Counted from the stretch's first letter, positions 7,269 to 15,512 are shown. The stretch: DNA of 19,114 nt from Actinomycetota bacterium (GCA_023380915.1 JAMCSM010000209.1:1-19114); one strand, 5' to 3'. Notes: generated by a model not told the origin, from the letters alone. Translations and numbers: made by a program.

Positions 7269-10187
7269 ATGATCGGTCAGGCAGTTAATAAGACTTTAAA
7301 TAATACAGGTACCAAAAAAATCAGCCATAAATTATGGCATGCAATGCCGGTGGAAGAAATAATTGACGAATTAAAAACACAAACTTCAAAAGGTTTGAGC
7401 AAATCAGAAGCTGAAAAAACGCTTGAGACTTACGGGTACAATGAATTAAAGGAAAAAGGAAGAAAAAAACCCGTAATGATTTTTTTATCTCAATTTAATG
7501 ATTTTATGATCTGGATACTTGTTGCTGCTGCATTTATTTCAGGGATAGTGATAAGAGAAATAACTGATGCGGTGGTGATTTTAATAATACTGATAATTAA
7601 TGCTGTCCTTGGATTTATACAGGAATACAGGGCTGAAAAAGCTCTTGAAGCCTTAAAAGAGCTTGCTGCCCCCACGGCTCTTGTGATAAGAGACGGACGT
7701 GAAGAAAAAATAAATTCAAAGCTGCTTGTGCCTGGAGATATCATAAAACTTACTGCAGGAGACCATGTGCCTGCAGATGCAAGAGTAATAAGTGAATCAA
7801 ATCTCCTTGCCGATGAAGCTATTTTAACAGGAGAATCTTCTGCAGTAGAAAAACATTCAACAATAATAAAAGATAAAAATATCGGTCCGATGGACAGAAA
7901 AAATATTGTTTTTAGCGGAACTACAATTGTAAAAGGCAGATGCCATGCAGTTGTTGTTGAGACTGCAGAAGCTACTGAAATCGGAAAGATAGCCAGCCTT
8001 GTACAGGAGGAGGAAGAAGCAACCCCTCTTCAAAAGGAACTTAAATCTGTTGGAAGAAAAATCGGAATAATCTGCATAGTAATCAGCATTATTGTATTTG
8101 TTTCCGGAATTTTAAAGGGAAATACCGTAGTTGAAATGCTTCTTGTTGCAGTTGCGCTTGCAGTTGCTGCAATTCCTGAAGGACTTCCGGCAATAGTTAC
8201 AATATCTCTTGCATTAGGCGTTCAGAGAATGGCAAAAAATAATGCAATTATAAGAAAGTTAAGCTCTGTTGAAACTTTAGGCGCAGTCACAGTAATTTGT
8301 ACTGATAAAACAGGGACATTAACAGAAAACAGGATGGCTGTAAAAAAAATTTTTGCAGGAGGAAAGGAAATTTCCGGATACGACAGACTGCTTGATAAAT
8401 TTAAAAAGGAAAAGCCGGCTCTCCCTGATGAAAAGAAAATTCCCATGTTGCTTGAAAAAATTTATATGGATTTTGACAGTAACATGGCTTTGATGATACT
8501 TCTTGAAAATGCTGTTTTAAATAATGATGCATATTACATAGATGAAAAAGGTCATAAGATGCTGGGTGATTCAACAGAAACTGCCCTTATTGAAATGGGC
8601 AGGATTTTTAACCTTACCAAGCCTTACTATGAATTAAAAATGCCAAGGAAAATAGAAGAACCCTTTGACTCCTCCAGAAAAATGATGACAACGGTCCATG
8701 AACTTAATCCGGCCAGCTTTACTTACAAACTGGATTATTTAAGAAATAAAGCTGTTTTTTCAGAACAGGATCCTGACAATCCAAAAGGTTATATTATCTT
8801 TACAAAAGGTGCCCCTGAAGAAATCTTAAAAAGGTGCGCTTTTATTTTAAAAGATGGCAGTGTTTATGATATTACCAAAAATGATATAGGGGAAATTGAG
8901 AAGCAAACAGTTTTAATGGCTGGCAGGGCTTTAAGAAATCTTGCATTTGCCTTTAAATATATTGAAGAACTTCCCGACGAAAAAGAAATACCCCGCGAGG
9001 AACATAACCTTATCTTTTGCGGAACAGTGGGTATGATTGATCCGCCAAGACCGGAAGTTTATGAGGCAATAGAGCTATGCAGAAGAGCAGATATAAAAGT
9101 AATAATGGTTACAGGAGATCATTTTCTTACAGCAAAGGCAATAGGGGAAGAGCTTAAGATATTAAAACCTGGCGAAAAAATAATTGAGGGATCAGCCCTG
9201 GACAGGATGTCTGCTGAAGAGCTTGAGAAAGAAATTGAAAATATCAGTATTTTTGCAAGAGTATCTCCGGAAAATAAGGTTGATATTGTTGAAGCACTAA
9301 AGAAAAACCATCATATAGTTGCAATGACAGGAGACGGAATAAATGATGCCCCATCCTTAAAAAAAGCGGATATAGGGATTGCAATGGGGATAACGGGAAC
9401 TGATGTAAGCAAGGAAGCAAGCAGGATGATTTTAACCGATGATAACTTTGCAACAATAATTAAGGCAATTAGGGAAGGAAGAGTTATTTTTGATAACCTG
9501 AAAAAATTCATTTTGTTTCTTCTTTCATGCAACATTTCCGAAGTCCTGCTGATGTTTGTATCAATAGTTTTTGGAAGCTTTATTTTCAGGATGCTGGGTA
9601 TTCCTTCTGGTGATTTATATATCCCATTAATACCTGTGCAGATTTTATGGATGAACTTAATAACTGACGGGTTTCCCGCTCTTGCTCTTGGAGTTGATAT
9701 TGCAGAAAAAAATATCATGGATAGAAAAGCAGTAAAAAACAAGGAAAGCATTCTTTCAAAATCAAATATTATAATGATTTTATGGCAGGGACTAATCTTA
9801 ACCCTGGGCGCATTATCTGTATATTTTTTAGGACCGAAGCTATTTGACAACCAAAATATTATTCACACAAGAGAGTTATTTCAAACCTCAGTTTTTACAA
9901 CACTGGTATTAACACAACTGCTTCATGCTTACAATTTCAGGTTCAACAGCACAGGATTATTCAAGAGAGGCCTTTTTGCCAATAAATTTTTAAATCTGTC
10001 ATTACTGGCTTCTTTAATACTGCAGGCTGGAATTATTTACATACCATTTCTGCAAAGCATATTTAAGACTCAAAGCTTAAATATTTCCCAGTGGGGTGTT
10101 GTAATCATCTGCTCCCTTCTGCCGGTACTTGCAATCAGCATTATTAACATGGCAGTAAATAAAAGAAAAAGCATAACTATTAAATAA
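7269..10187 (+). CDS. SERCA/PMCA-type calcium-transporting P-type ATPase
   Basis: A 972-residue P2A-type ATPase predicted to pump Ca2+ across the cytoplasmic membrane. In order: cation-ATPase N-terminal domain (about 25-75), membrane helices 1-2 (75-115), actuator with TGES 187-190, helices 3-4 with PEGLP 303-307, phosphorylation motif DKTGTLT with D346, nucleotide-binding lysine K513 in KGAPE, hinge TGDGINDA (D689, D693), then six helices to the C terminus. Ca2+ ligands expected from SERCA are present: E304 in helix 4, N755 and E758 in helix 5, N796, T799 and D800 in helix 6, so both cation sites look mostly supplied. The helix 8 Glu of SERCA has no obvious counterpart. GGGG at 7253-7256 is 12 nt from the ATG, a rather long spacing. 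The gene ends 4 nt from the convergent peroxiredoxin gene. Mn2+ transport cannot be excluded. Confidence 0.92.
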   Translation: MIGQAVNKTLNNTGTKKISHKLWHAMPVEEIIDELKTQTSKGLSKSEAEKTLETYGYNELKEKGRKKPVMIFLSQFNDFMIWILVAAAFISGIVIREITDAVVILIILIINAVLGFIQEYRAEKALEALKELAAPTALVIRDGREEKINSKLLVPGDIIKLTAGDHVPADARVISESNLLADEAILTGESSAVEKHSTIIKDKNIGPMDRKNIVFSGTTIVKGRCHAVVVETAEATEIGKIASLVQEEEEATPLQKELKSVGRKIGIICIVISIIVFVSGILKGNTVVEMLLVAVALAVAAIPEGLPAIVTISLALGVQRMAKNNAIIRKLSSVETLGAVTVICTDKTGTLTENRMAVKKIFAGGKEISGYDRLLDKFKKEKPALPDEKKIPMLLEKIYMDFDSNMALMILLENAVLNNDAYYIDEKGHKMLGDSTETALIEMGRIFNLTKPYYELKMPRKIEEPFDSSRKMMTTVHELNPASFTYKLDYLRNKAVFSEQDPDNPKGYIIFTKGAPEEILKRCAFILKDGSVYDITKNDIGEIEKQTVLMAGRALRNLAFAFKYIEELPDEKEIPREEHNLIFCGTVGMIDPPRPEVYEAIELCRRADIKVIMVTGDHFLTAKAIGEELKILKPGEKIIEGSALDRMSAEELEKEIENISIFARVSPENKVDIVEALKKNHHIVAMTGDGINDAPSLKKADIGIAMGITGTDVSKEASRMILTDDNFATIIKAIREGRVIFDNLKKFILFLLSCNISEVLLMFVSIVFGSFIFRMLGIPSGDLYIPLIPVQILWMNLITDGFPALALGVDIAEKNIMDRKAVKNKESILSKSNIIMILWQGLILTLGALSVYFLGPKLFDNQNIIHTRELFQTSVFTTLVLTQLLHAYNFRFNSTGLFKRGLFANKFLNLSLLASLILQAGIIYIPFLQSIFKTQSLNISQWGVVIICSLLPVLAISIINMAVNKRKSITIK

Positions 10188-10191
10188 AGAT

Positions 10192-10629
10192 TTATAATAT
10201 TTTCCTTAAATCTTTTAATATTTCCTGTGCATGCTTTGAAGGATTAACCTTTGGATAAATTTTTTCTATCTTCCCCTCAGGATTTATCAAATATGAAATT
10301 CTTCTGGTGATTAAACCTCCGGCCTCATATTCTTTGATTACTTCCTTTTTTGTATCAGAAAGAAGTAAAATTTTAAGATTGTACTTATTAATGAATTTTT
10401 TATGGCTTTCAGGTGAATCAGAGCTTATCCCTATTATTTCCACATTCAGATTATGAAATTGATCAATATTGTCTCTGAAGTTAGCAGCCTCTTTAGTACA
10501 TCCTGGACTGTCATCCTTCGGATAAAAGTACAACACTATCCATTTTCCTTTGTAATCAGATAGCCTGTGCATATTTTTATCCTGGTCAAGTAAATTAAAA
10601 TCAGAAGCATTTGTCTTTTCCTTCAACAT
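10192..10629 (-). CDS. bcp: peroxiredoxin of the Bcp/PrxQ family, one-cysteine form
   Basis: A 145-residue thioredoxin-fold peroxidase that reduces H2O2 and organic peroxides in the cytoplasm. The peroxidatic cysteine is C44 in the motif SPGCTKEAANFRD, preceded by VLYFYPKDD. The resolving cysteine five residues on, present in many Bcp proteins (CTxEACxFRD), is replaced by A49, and C44 is the only cysteine, so recycling must use an external thiol. RRISYLINPEGKI near residue 110 is the usual family strand. CCCTCC at 10637-10642 (minus-strand GGAGGG) lies 7 nt from the ATG. It is convergent with the ATPase gene with no room for a terminator between them. A peroxide defence gene fits an anaerobe with occasional oxygen exposure. 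Confidence 0.93.
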   Translation of the reverse strand: MLKEKTNASDFNLLDQDKNMHRLSDYKGKWIVLYFYPKDDSPGCTKEAANFRDNIDQFHNLNVEIIGISSDSPESHKKFINKYNLKILLLSDTKKEVIKEYEAGGLITRRISYLINPEGKIEKIYPKVNPSKHAQEILKDLRKIL

Positions 10630-10699
10630 TATAATTCCCTCCGGAATATTAAATTATTTTTATAAACCAAGATATTATTACAAAACGGTTTGCATATTA

Positions 10700-10727
10700 A
10701 TTATAAGATAAAATACAAAAATTACAA
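10700..10727 (-). promoter_or_regulatory. candidate sigma-70-type promoter for the peroxiredoxin gene
   Basis: Reading the minus strand, TTGTAA (10727-10722) and a perfect TATAAT (10705-10700) are separated by 16 nt, which would start a transcript near 10693, about 64 nt before the bcp ATG. This lets bcp be expressed independently of the upstream RNase HII gene. The -35 matches four of six consensus bases, and AT-rich sequence raises the chance of a fortuitous match. Confidence 0.4.
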
Positions 10728-10786
10728 TAATTTTTAAGATACTTTTTCCACTTGCCTTTTATATTAAGCATAGATATTTTTTGTTT

Positions 10787-11548
10787 TTATTTTGAAGGTT
10801 TTTTTGTATACTTCCTTTTTGTTTTTGTATTCTTCTTGAAGGAATCCAGTGAAAAATCCACAAGATTTACAATATTCATATAAGTTTGCCAGCTTCTTCT
10901 AATAATAGGAACATCATTATTATTCTTGTTGTCCCAGATGAATCTTCGGGTTTTGGGATCTCCTGGATTTCCGCTTCCAAAATCCCCATATTGCTCGCGA
11001 TATATCCTAAGCTGTTCATCCGAGGATGTTTTTGCAAGAATTGAAGCCGCGCCAACTACTATATATTTTTCATCAGCCTGATGTTTGGGAACTATTTTAA
11101 TTTGCTTTATCAATCCCATTTTTAAACATACTCCCTTTCCATTCATCTTTGAAAGCACAATCTCATCATCCAGGGAATTAAATCTTTCATTAAACCTTTT
11201 CTCGGATATTTCCCAGTTATCAATATACAGGCATTTTATGGATTGCAAAGATATTTCAGTAAAATCAAGAAGTTCTCCTGCTAATTCAAGCACCCTTATT
11301 ATTTCCCACTCATTAAGATTAAAGGTTTTATCATCAATGGTTTCGGGAGTAATTTCTCTGATTATATATCTGATTGCGGTTTCTTTTATTACTTCTGAAA
11401 GCTTTTCTCTTTTTTTGGCAGTTACAAGTTTGCTGTCCTTGACTCCAATGGATTTCCAGTATTTGATGGTTCTTACATCTGCCGTAACACCAGCAATAAA
11501 AATGCTGCCAATGCACGGGCATTTTGTAGCGTCATCTATTCCGCCTAT
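10787..11548 (-). CDS. diverged RNase HII of archaeal type, non-canonical start codon
   Basis: The frame is open from 11638 down to the stop at 10787 and encodes an RNase HII fold, which cuts RNA in RNA-DNA hybrids. From ATA 11548 (about 253 residues): IGGIDDA (D5, D6), KDSK 37-40, YIDNWE with D110, HQADEKY near 155, ASILAKTSSD with D177, then YGDFGSGNPGDPKTRRFI and IIRRSW, all in family order and close to archaeal enzymes. Two changes stand out: the second acidic residue of DEAGRGP is Asp, and the GRG that contacts the RNA-DNA junction is replaced by TKC. The C terminus is Lys-rich. Upstream of the first motif the frame holds no ATG, GTG or TTG; ATA 11548 follows AAAGGA with 9 nt spacing, ATT 11599 and 11614 are alternatives. 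The first ordinary start, GTG 11293, would delete half the active site. Confidence 0.78.
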   Translation of the reverse strand: MGGIDDATKCPCIGSIFIAGVTADVRTIKYWKSIGVKDSKLVTAKKREKLSEVIKETAIRYIIREITPETIDDKTFNLNEWEIIRVLELAGELLDFTEISLQSIKCLYIDNWEISEKRFNERFNSLDDEIVLSKMNGKGVCLKMGLIKQIKIVPKHQADEKYIVVGAASILAKTSSDEQLRIYREQYGDFGSGNPGDPKTRRFIWDNKNNNDVPIIRRSWQTYMNIVNLVDFSLDSFKKNTKTKRKYTKKPSK

Positions 11549-11958
11549 TAAAAATTTTCCTTTGTTTTTTTTAAGATTTGATTTTAAAAATGGTTCAATA
11601 GTTAAGCTTTTAATTTCAGGAGTCTTTCTGCTAAATTTTTATAATATCAATTATTTAATATAATTATTTTATAAATCAGCAAGTCTTTGCCGCTGAGGAT
11701 TCATATCTAAATTTCCTCAGAGGATAAAAACCATTTTTATTTTAAAACAAATTCTTATTTATTTCCTCAATTTTTTATTATTTTAACTAATAGCTTTTTT
11801 TAAAGTTTTTTTTAGTTCTTAATAAAATTAAGTGTCCGCTTCATCTGTCACTAAGAGTTAGCGAGTCTCATTTTTAAGAGTCCTTTCTTCGTTTATAAAT
11901 TTTTATTAATATCACTAAAATTATTTCATATTTATTTAATATGATATAATTTGGAAAA
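11549..11958. other. AT-rich intergenic region between divergent genes
   Basis: No coding region is supported, apart from the possible N-terminal extension of the RNase HII frame up to 11638. A 7-bp inverted repeat CTGAGGA/TCCTCAG (11693-11699 and 11714-11720) with a 14-nt loop lies upstream of RNase HII, with no T-run that would make it a clear terminator. The rest is AT-rich and must hold promoters for both flanking genes; TATAAT at 11945-11950 is the only confident-looking hexamer. Confidence 0.45.
11945..11950 (+). promoter_or_regulatory. TATAAT box just upstream of the DUF4258 gene
   Basis: A perfect -10 hexamer ends only 8 nt before the ATG at 11959. Transcription would start about 2 nt before the start codon, so the message would be leaderless or nearly so. 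No good -35 is visible 15-19 nt upstream. Confidence 0.35.
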
Positions 11959-12257
11959 ATGAGAATAAAAAAAATTATAGATAAAATTCAAAAGGGAGAT
12001 TATCGTTTTTCAGATCATGCTGTAAAAAGAATGATCAGCAGATCCATAGATCGTTTTGAGGTGGAAGATATTATAACAAGTGGTGAAATTATTGAGGAAT
12101 ATCCTGATGATAAATATTACCCGAGTTGCCTCATTTATGGAAGAACAAAAAGGGAAGGAACTTACATGTTCAAGTTTCATTACCGCCAACAGTTATAATT
12201 ATTACAGTTTATGAACCAGAATCTTCTGAATGGATTAATTATGAAATCCGGAGGTGA
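11959..12257 (+). pseudogene. DUF4258 (RelE-like) toxin gene, frameshifted
   Basis: The first 68 or so codons encode the DUF4258 core (DYRFSDHAVKRMISRSI, IIEEYPDDKYYPSCLIYG), a RelE/HigB-like mRNA-interferase fold. The open frame then runs into a meaningless tail and stops at 12198. From 12162 a second frame carries the expected C-terminal strands (TVIIITVYEPESSEW, ending NYEIRR) and stops at 12257, so one nucleotide has been lost, most likely in or near the A5GGG tract at 12147-12154. The intact gene would end within the Shine-Dalgarno of the next gene, the usual tight coupling of this toxin with a YgiT-type antitoxin. A real mutation, a consensus error, and programmed -1 slippage at A-AAA-AGG all fit. 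Confidence 0.75.
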
Positions 12258-12263
12258 TTTAAG

Positions 12264-12506
12264 TTGAAGTGCATTTTTTGCGGTGGTAAATTAGAGAAAA
12301 AAATTGTGACATTTTACTACGAAGAGAGTGGTAAATATATTCTTGTACAGAATGTTCCTGCTGAGGTATGTATGAAGTGCGGGGAAAAAATTTATTCTCC
12401 GGAAGTTACCGATGAACTTCTTAAATTTGCAAAGGATAAATTCAAACCAGTAAAAAGTATTAAAATTCCTGTATTTGACTTTGCAAAAAAGGCTTTAGCT
12501 TCATAG
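12264..12506 (+). CDS. YgiT-type zinc finger antitoxin
   Basis: An 80-residue protein with an N-terminal zinc finger made by two CxxC knuckles (C3/C6 in CIFCGG and C36/C39 in VCMKCGE), the form known as YgiT-type or MqsA N-terminal-like. The PAEVCMKCGE...YSPEV sequence around the second knuckle is typical. Residues 50-80 are a short Lys-rich tail without the helix-turn-helix found in full MqsA, so it may only neutralise the toxin and not bind DNA as a repressor. The start is TTG at 12264, fixed by a perfect GGAGGTGA at 12250-12257 with 6 nt spacing. It directly follows the frameshifted DUF4258 gene, and the pair is a recurrent toxin-antitoxin arrangement. The antitoxin appears intact while its toxin does not. 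Confidence 0.85.
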   Translation: MKCIFCGGKLEKKIVTFYYEESGKYILVQNVPAEVCMKCGEKIYSPEVTDELLKFAKDKFKPVKSIKIPVFDFAKKALAS

Positions 12507-12745
12507 CAATTAAGTTACTTATATTGGTTTTATTATTGTAAATGATGTTTTAGAGCACGGTACGTTCCAAAAGTTCTATGTCAGATAATTGAGATGTATT
12601 ATCTTCATGAGTAGTAATTATCTATTTCACATATTCGTAGCCTTATTGCAATAGGTTTAAAGCATATTATTATCCATATGCAGAGCAACTGTCATTATAT
12701 TCTTGTTATCTCCATGCAATTAAGGTATAAAAATTAAATTTTATA

Positions 12746-12774
12746 TTGACATACAATATATTGTGGTTTAAAAT
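12746..12774 (+). promoter_or_regulatory. nrdJ promoter (TTGACA - 17 nt - TAAAAT)
   Basis: A perfect -35 hexamer TTGACA at 12746-12751 is followed by exactly 17 nt and TAAAAT at 12769-12774, matching five of six -10 consensus bases. Transcription would start near 12781. The spacer is almost filled by the first NrdR box, so bound NrdR would directly exclude RNA polymerase. Confidence 0.75.
12751..12766 (+). promoter_or_regulatory. NrdR box 1
   Basis: The 16-mer has the palindromic core CAATATATTG and fits the published NrdR box consensus acaCwAtATaTwGtgt at 14 of 16 positions. It lies between the -35 and -10 hexamers of the nrdJ promoter. Confidence 0.78.
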
Positions 12775-12782
12775 AATATCAA

Positions 12783-12798
12783 ATACAATATATATTAA
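12783..12798 (+). promoter_or_regulatory. NrdR box 2 (weaker)
   Basis: The 16-mer begins ATACAATATAT, the same left half as box 1, with the right half decayed. Its start is exactly 32 bp after that of box 1, about three helical turns, which is the typical spacing of paired NrdR boxes. It would cover the first transcribed bases of nrdJ. Confidence 0.65.
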
Positions 12799-12973
12799 TA
12801 TATATAATAAAATTATTATTTTTTTATATAAATTTTCCCTGAAAGTGATATTAAACCAAATTTACTGAAAATAATAGTAAGACATCTGAGCTTTAAGAAA
12901 TTTTAAGGATACAAAAGAAAATTTTAATCTTTCAGGCAGATTTATTTAAAAAATTATTAATCCTGGAGAAAAA

Positions 12974-15391
12974 ATGGAAGAAAAAAAAGAAAATTTAATA
13001 TCCGAAAGCAATAATGATGTTTTGGAGAGGGTTAGCTCTAAAGATCCATATAAAGATTATTATGCAAAAAAGCAAATAAGTCTTACAAAAAATGCGATAA
13101 CAGTTTTAGAAAGAAGGTATCTAAAAAGAGATGAATATGGAAATCTTTTAGAAGAGCCCCATGATATGTTTTTAAGGGTTGCAAAAAATATAGCTTCAGC
13201 TGAAAGAAATTATAATAAATCAGAATCCGAAATCAGGGAAATTGAAAAGAAATTTTTTGACATTATGACAGATTTGGATTTTCTTCCAAATTCTCCAACC
13301 TTAATGAATGCAGGCAGGGAGCTTCAGCAGCTTGCTGCATGCTTCGTTCTGCCAGTTGGTGACTCAATGGCTTCAATTTTTGAAGCTCTCAAGGAAACTG
13401 CTCTCATCCAGAAATCCGGCGGAGGAGTGGGCTACTCATTTTCCAACATCAGACCGAAGAATGACGTTGTTCTTTCAACAAAAGGTGTATCCAGTGGACC
13501 TATTTCCTTCATGACAGTTTTTAATGCTGCAACTGATACTATTAAGCAAGGTGGAACAAGAAGAGGTGCCAATATGGGTATTTTAAGAGTTGACCATCCT
13601 GATATTTTGGAATTTATTACTGCAAAAGAAGATAACGAAAAGTTAAACAATTTCAATATATCTGTCGGAGTGACAGAAGCTTTCATGAAAGCAGTAGAGA
13701 ATGATGCAGAATACGATATTTTAAATCCCAGAACCAAAGAAGCAGTTACCCGGTATAAAGCAAGGGAAGTTTTTGAAAAGATTGTTTATCAGGCATGGAA
13801 AAACGGAGATCCGGGAATTATTTTTCTTGACAGGCTCAATAAAGATAATCCAACTCCCCATATCGGCGTCATTGAAAGCACCAATCCCTGCGGCGAACAA
13901 CCCTTATTACCGTATGAGGCATGCAACCTTGGTTCTATAAACCTTGCCAATATGGTAAAAGAAGATGATGGAATAAAGTCTATTGATTTTGAAAAGCTAA
14001 GGGAAGTAATCAGGACTTCTGTAAGATTTCTGGATGATGTTATTGATGTCAGCAGATATCCTCTGGATAAGATTACTAATATGGTAAAAGGAAACAGAAA
14101 GATAGGACTTGGAGTTATGGGGTTAGCTGATATGCTGCTGATGCTGGAAATTCCTTATAACAGCGAGCAGGCTCTTGAAATCAGCAAGAATATTATGTGC
14201 TTTATAAATGATATTTCCAAAGAAGCATCAAGGGATCTTTCTGATGAAAGAGGAGAATTTCCTAATTTCAGGGGCAGTGTATATGATACTCCTGATGGTT
14301 ATAAAATAAGAAATGCTACCACAACAACCATTGCGCCAACAGGCACATTAAGCATTATTGCAGGCTGTTCCAGCGGGATAGAACCTGTTTTTGCAATTTC
14401 GTTTGTAAAAAATGTTATGGATAATGATAAACTGGTTGAAGTAAATCCTTATTTTGAAAAAATTGCGATGGAAGAAGGATTTTATTCCATGGAGTTAATG
14501 GAAAAAATTGCGGAGAAAGGAAGCCTTAAGGAGATCGAAGAAGTTCCCGAGAAATACAAAAGAATTTTTGTAACAGCTCATGATATTACACCAATCTGGC
14601 ATGTAAGAATGCAGGCAACTTTTCAGGAATTTGTGGATAACGCAGTTTCAAAGACTGTTAATTTTCCTGCTGATGCAACTGTTAATAATGTTGAAGATGT
14701 TTATATGCTTGCGTACAGGCTTGGCTGCAAAGGGATTACCATCTACAGAGATAAAAGCCGCGAGTCTCAAGTTTTAACTGTTGGGAAAAAGGAAAAAGAC
14801 CAGTTAAAAGAAGAAAAACCGGAAATAACTGTTCGGGAAGGTTTAAGAAAGCTTGCAGAAGCAAAAACAGAGGATGGGAAACAGCTTATAAGAGAAGAAA
14901 AAGAGGAAGATGAATTGCATGCTCCAATAAAACCCCGTCCAAGACCGGAGATAACCCATGGAATGACAAAAAAATATATTATTGGGAGCTGCGGAAAGCT
15001 GTATGTTACCGTAAATTCTGATGAAAAAGGAATTTGTGAAGTATTTACCAATACAGGAGAAGAAGGTTGTGCTGCTCTTTCTGAGGCAGTAAGCAGACTT
15101 ATAAGCATAGCAATTCGTTCAGGTATAGATATTGAATCAATAAAACACCAGATTCGGGGAATAAGATGTGTAACCTGTATAGCTGACAGAAATTCGCATG
15201 TATTATCCTGTCCGGATGCTATAAGCAAGGCTCTGGAATTTTATCTTAATGGAAGCAACAAATTTGATCTTGATTTTGCAAGCGGGCCTAAATCTCTGAT
15301 GATCTGCCCCGAAGAAGGATGCGGCGGAATTATGGAACCTGAAGGCGGCTGTTATATCTGCAGAACTTGCGGATTTTCCAAGTGTTCTTAA
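12974..15391 (+). CDS. nrdJ: adenosylcobalamin-dependent (class II) ribonucleoside-diphosphate reductase
   Basis: An 805-residue class II reductase that makes deoxynucleotides with a B12-generated thiyl radical, independent of oxygen. The catalytic barrel shows the redox cysteines C123 (LAACFVLP) and C317 (YEACNLGS) and the radical site N304-C306-E308 in STNPCGEQ. No ATP-cone precedes the barrel, so allosteric activity control by dATP would not work in the usual way. After the barrel come a charged linker (about 595-650), a Pro-rich hinge near 653, a TSCPD domain (about 665-757, with GIRCVTCIADR), and a Cys-rich tail with C778, C783, C793, C796, C799 and C804 that probably binds zinc and carries the reducing cysteines. 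GGAG at 12965-12968 is 5 nt from the ATG. It is under a strong promoter with paired NrdR boxes. No other reductase class is seen in the window. Confidence 0.96.
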   Translation: MEEKKENLISESNNDVLERVSSKDPYKDYYAKKQISLTKNAITVLERRYLKRDEYGNLLEEPHDMFLRVAKNIASAERNYNKSESEIREIEKKFFDIMTDLDFLPNSPTLMNAGRELQQLAACFVLPVGDSMASIFEALKETALIQKSGGGVGYSFSNIRPKNDVVLSTKGVSSGPISFMTVFNAATDTIKQGGTRRGANMGILRVDHPDILEFITAKEDNEKLNNFNISVGVTEAFMKAVENDAEYDILNPRTKEAVTRYKAREVFEKIVYQAWKNGDPGIIFLDRLNKDNPTPHIGVIESTNPCGEQPLLPYEACNLGSINLANMVKEDDGIKSIDFEKLREVIRTSVRFLDDVIDVSRYPLDKITNMVKGNRKIGLGVMGLADMLLMLEIPYNSEQALEISKNIMCFINDISKEASRDLSDERGEFPNFRGSVYDTPDGYKIRNATTTTIAPTGTLSIIAGCSSGIEPVFAISFVKNVMDNDKLVEVNPYFEKIAMEEGFYSMELMEKIAEKGSLKEIEEVPEKYKRIFVTAHDITPIWHVRMQATFQEFVDNAVSKTVNFPADATVNNVEDVYMLAYRLGCKGITIYRDKSRESQVLTVGKKEKDQLKEEKPEITVREGLRKLAEAKTEDGKQLIREEKEEDELHAPIKPRPRPEITHGMTKKYIIGSCGKLYVTVNSDEKGICEVFTNTGEEGCAALSEAVSRLISIAIRSGIDIESIKHQIRGIRCVTCIADRNSHVLSCPDAISKALEFYLNGSNKFDLDFASGPKSLMICPEEGCGGIMEPEGGCYICRTCGFSKCS

Positions 15392-15512
15392 TTAAAATTT
15401 TTAAATCATCTGAAAATCTTGGTTCTGATTGGCTTTAACAAATTTTATATGAAATTATTGATAGATTAGTTATGCTTTAGTAAACTTATTTTTGAAAGAA
15501 CAACAGAGCTGG

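Larger units (their letters stand above)
12507..12973 (+). other. intergenic region holding the nrdJ promoter and leader
   Basis: No gene is supported in this 467-bp stretch. The first 230 bp show no recognisable pattern in either strand. The promoter and NrdR boxes occupy 12746-12798. The predicted leader from about 12781 to 12973 is nearly 190 nt and AT-rich. I looked for a cobalamin riboswitch, which would suit a B12-dependent enzyme, and saw no B12-box-like sequence. Confidence 0.5.

Noticed and set aside
9311..9850. 179-codon minus-strand reading frame inside the P-type ATPase
   Set aside because: Antisense shadow of a well-conserved ATPase region including the hinge and helices 5-6; no protein-like motifs.
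11085..11663. 192-codon plus-strand reading frame
   Set aside because: It is antisense to the RNase HII gene, whose minus-strand frame shows ordered family motifs throughout. The plus-strand translation is Ser/Ile/Leu-rich with no family pattern.
12781..12973. Cobalamin riboswitch in the long nrdJ leader
   Set aside because: Length would fit, but no B12-box or paired conserved elements are visible; the region is nearly all A and T.
14767..15228. 153-codon minus-strand frame inside nrdJ
   Set aside because: Ser/Phe-rich antisense of the linker and TSCPD domain; the sense strand has clear domain motifs.
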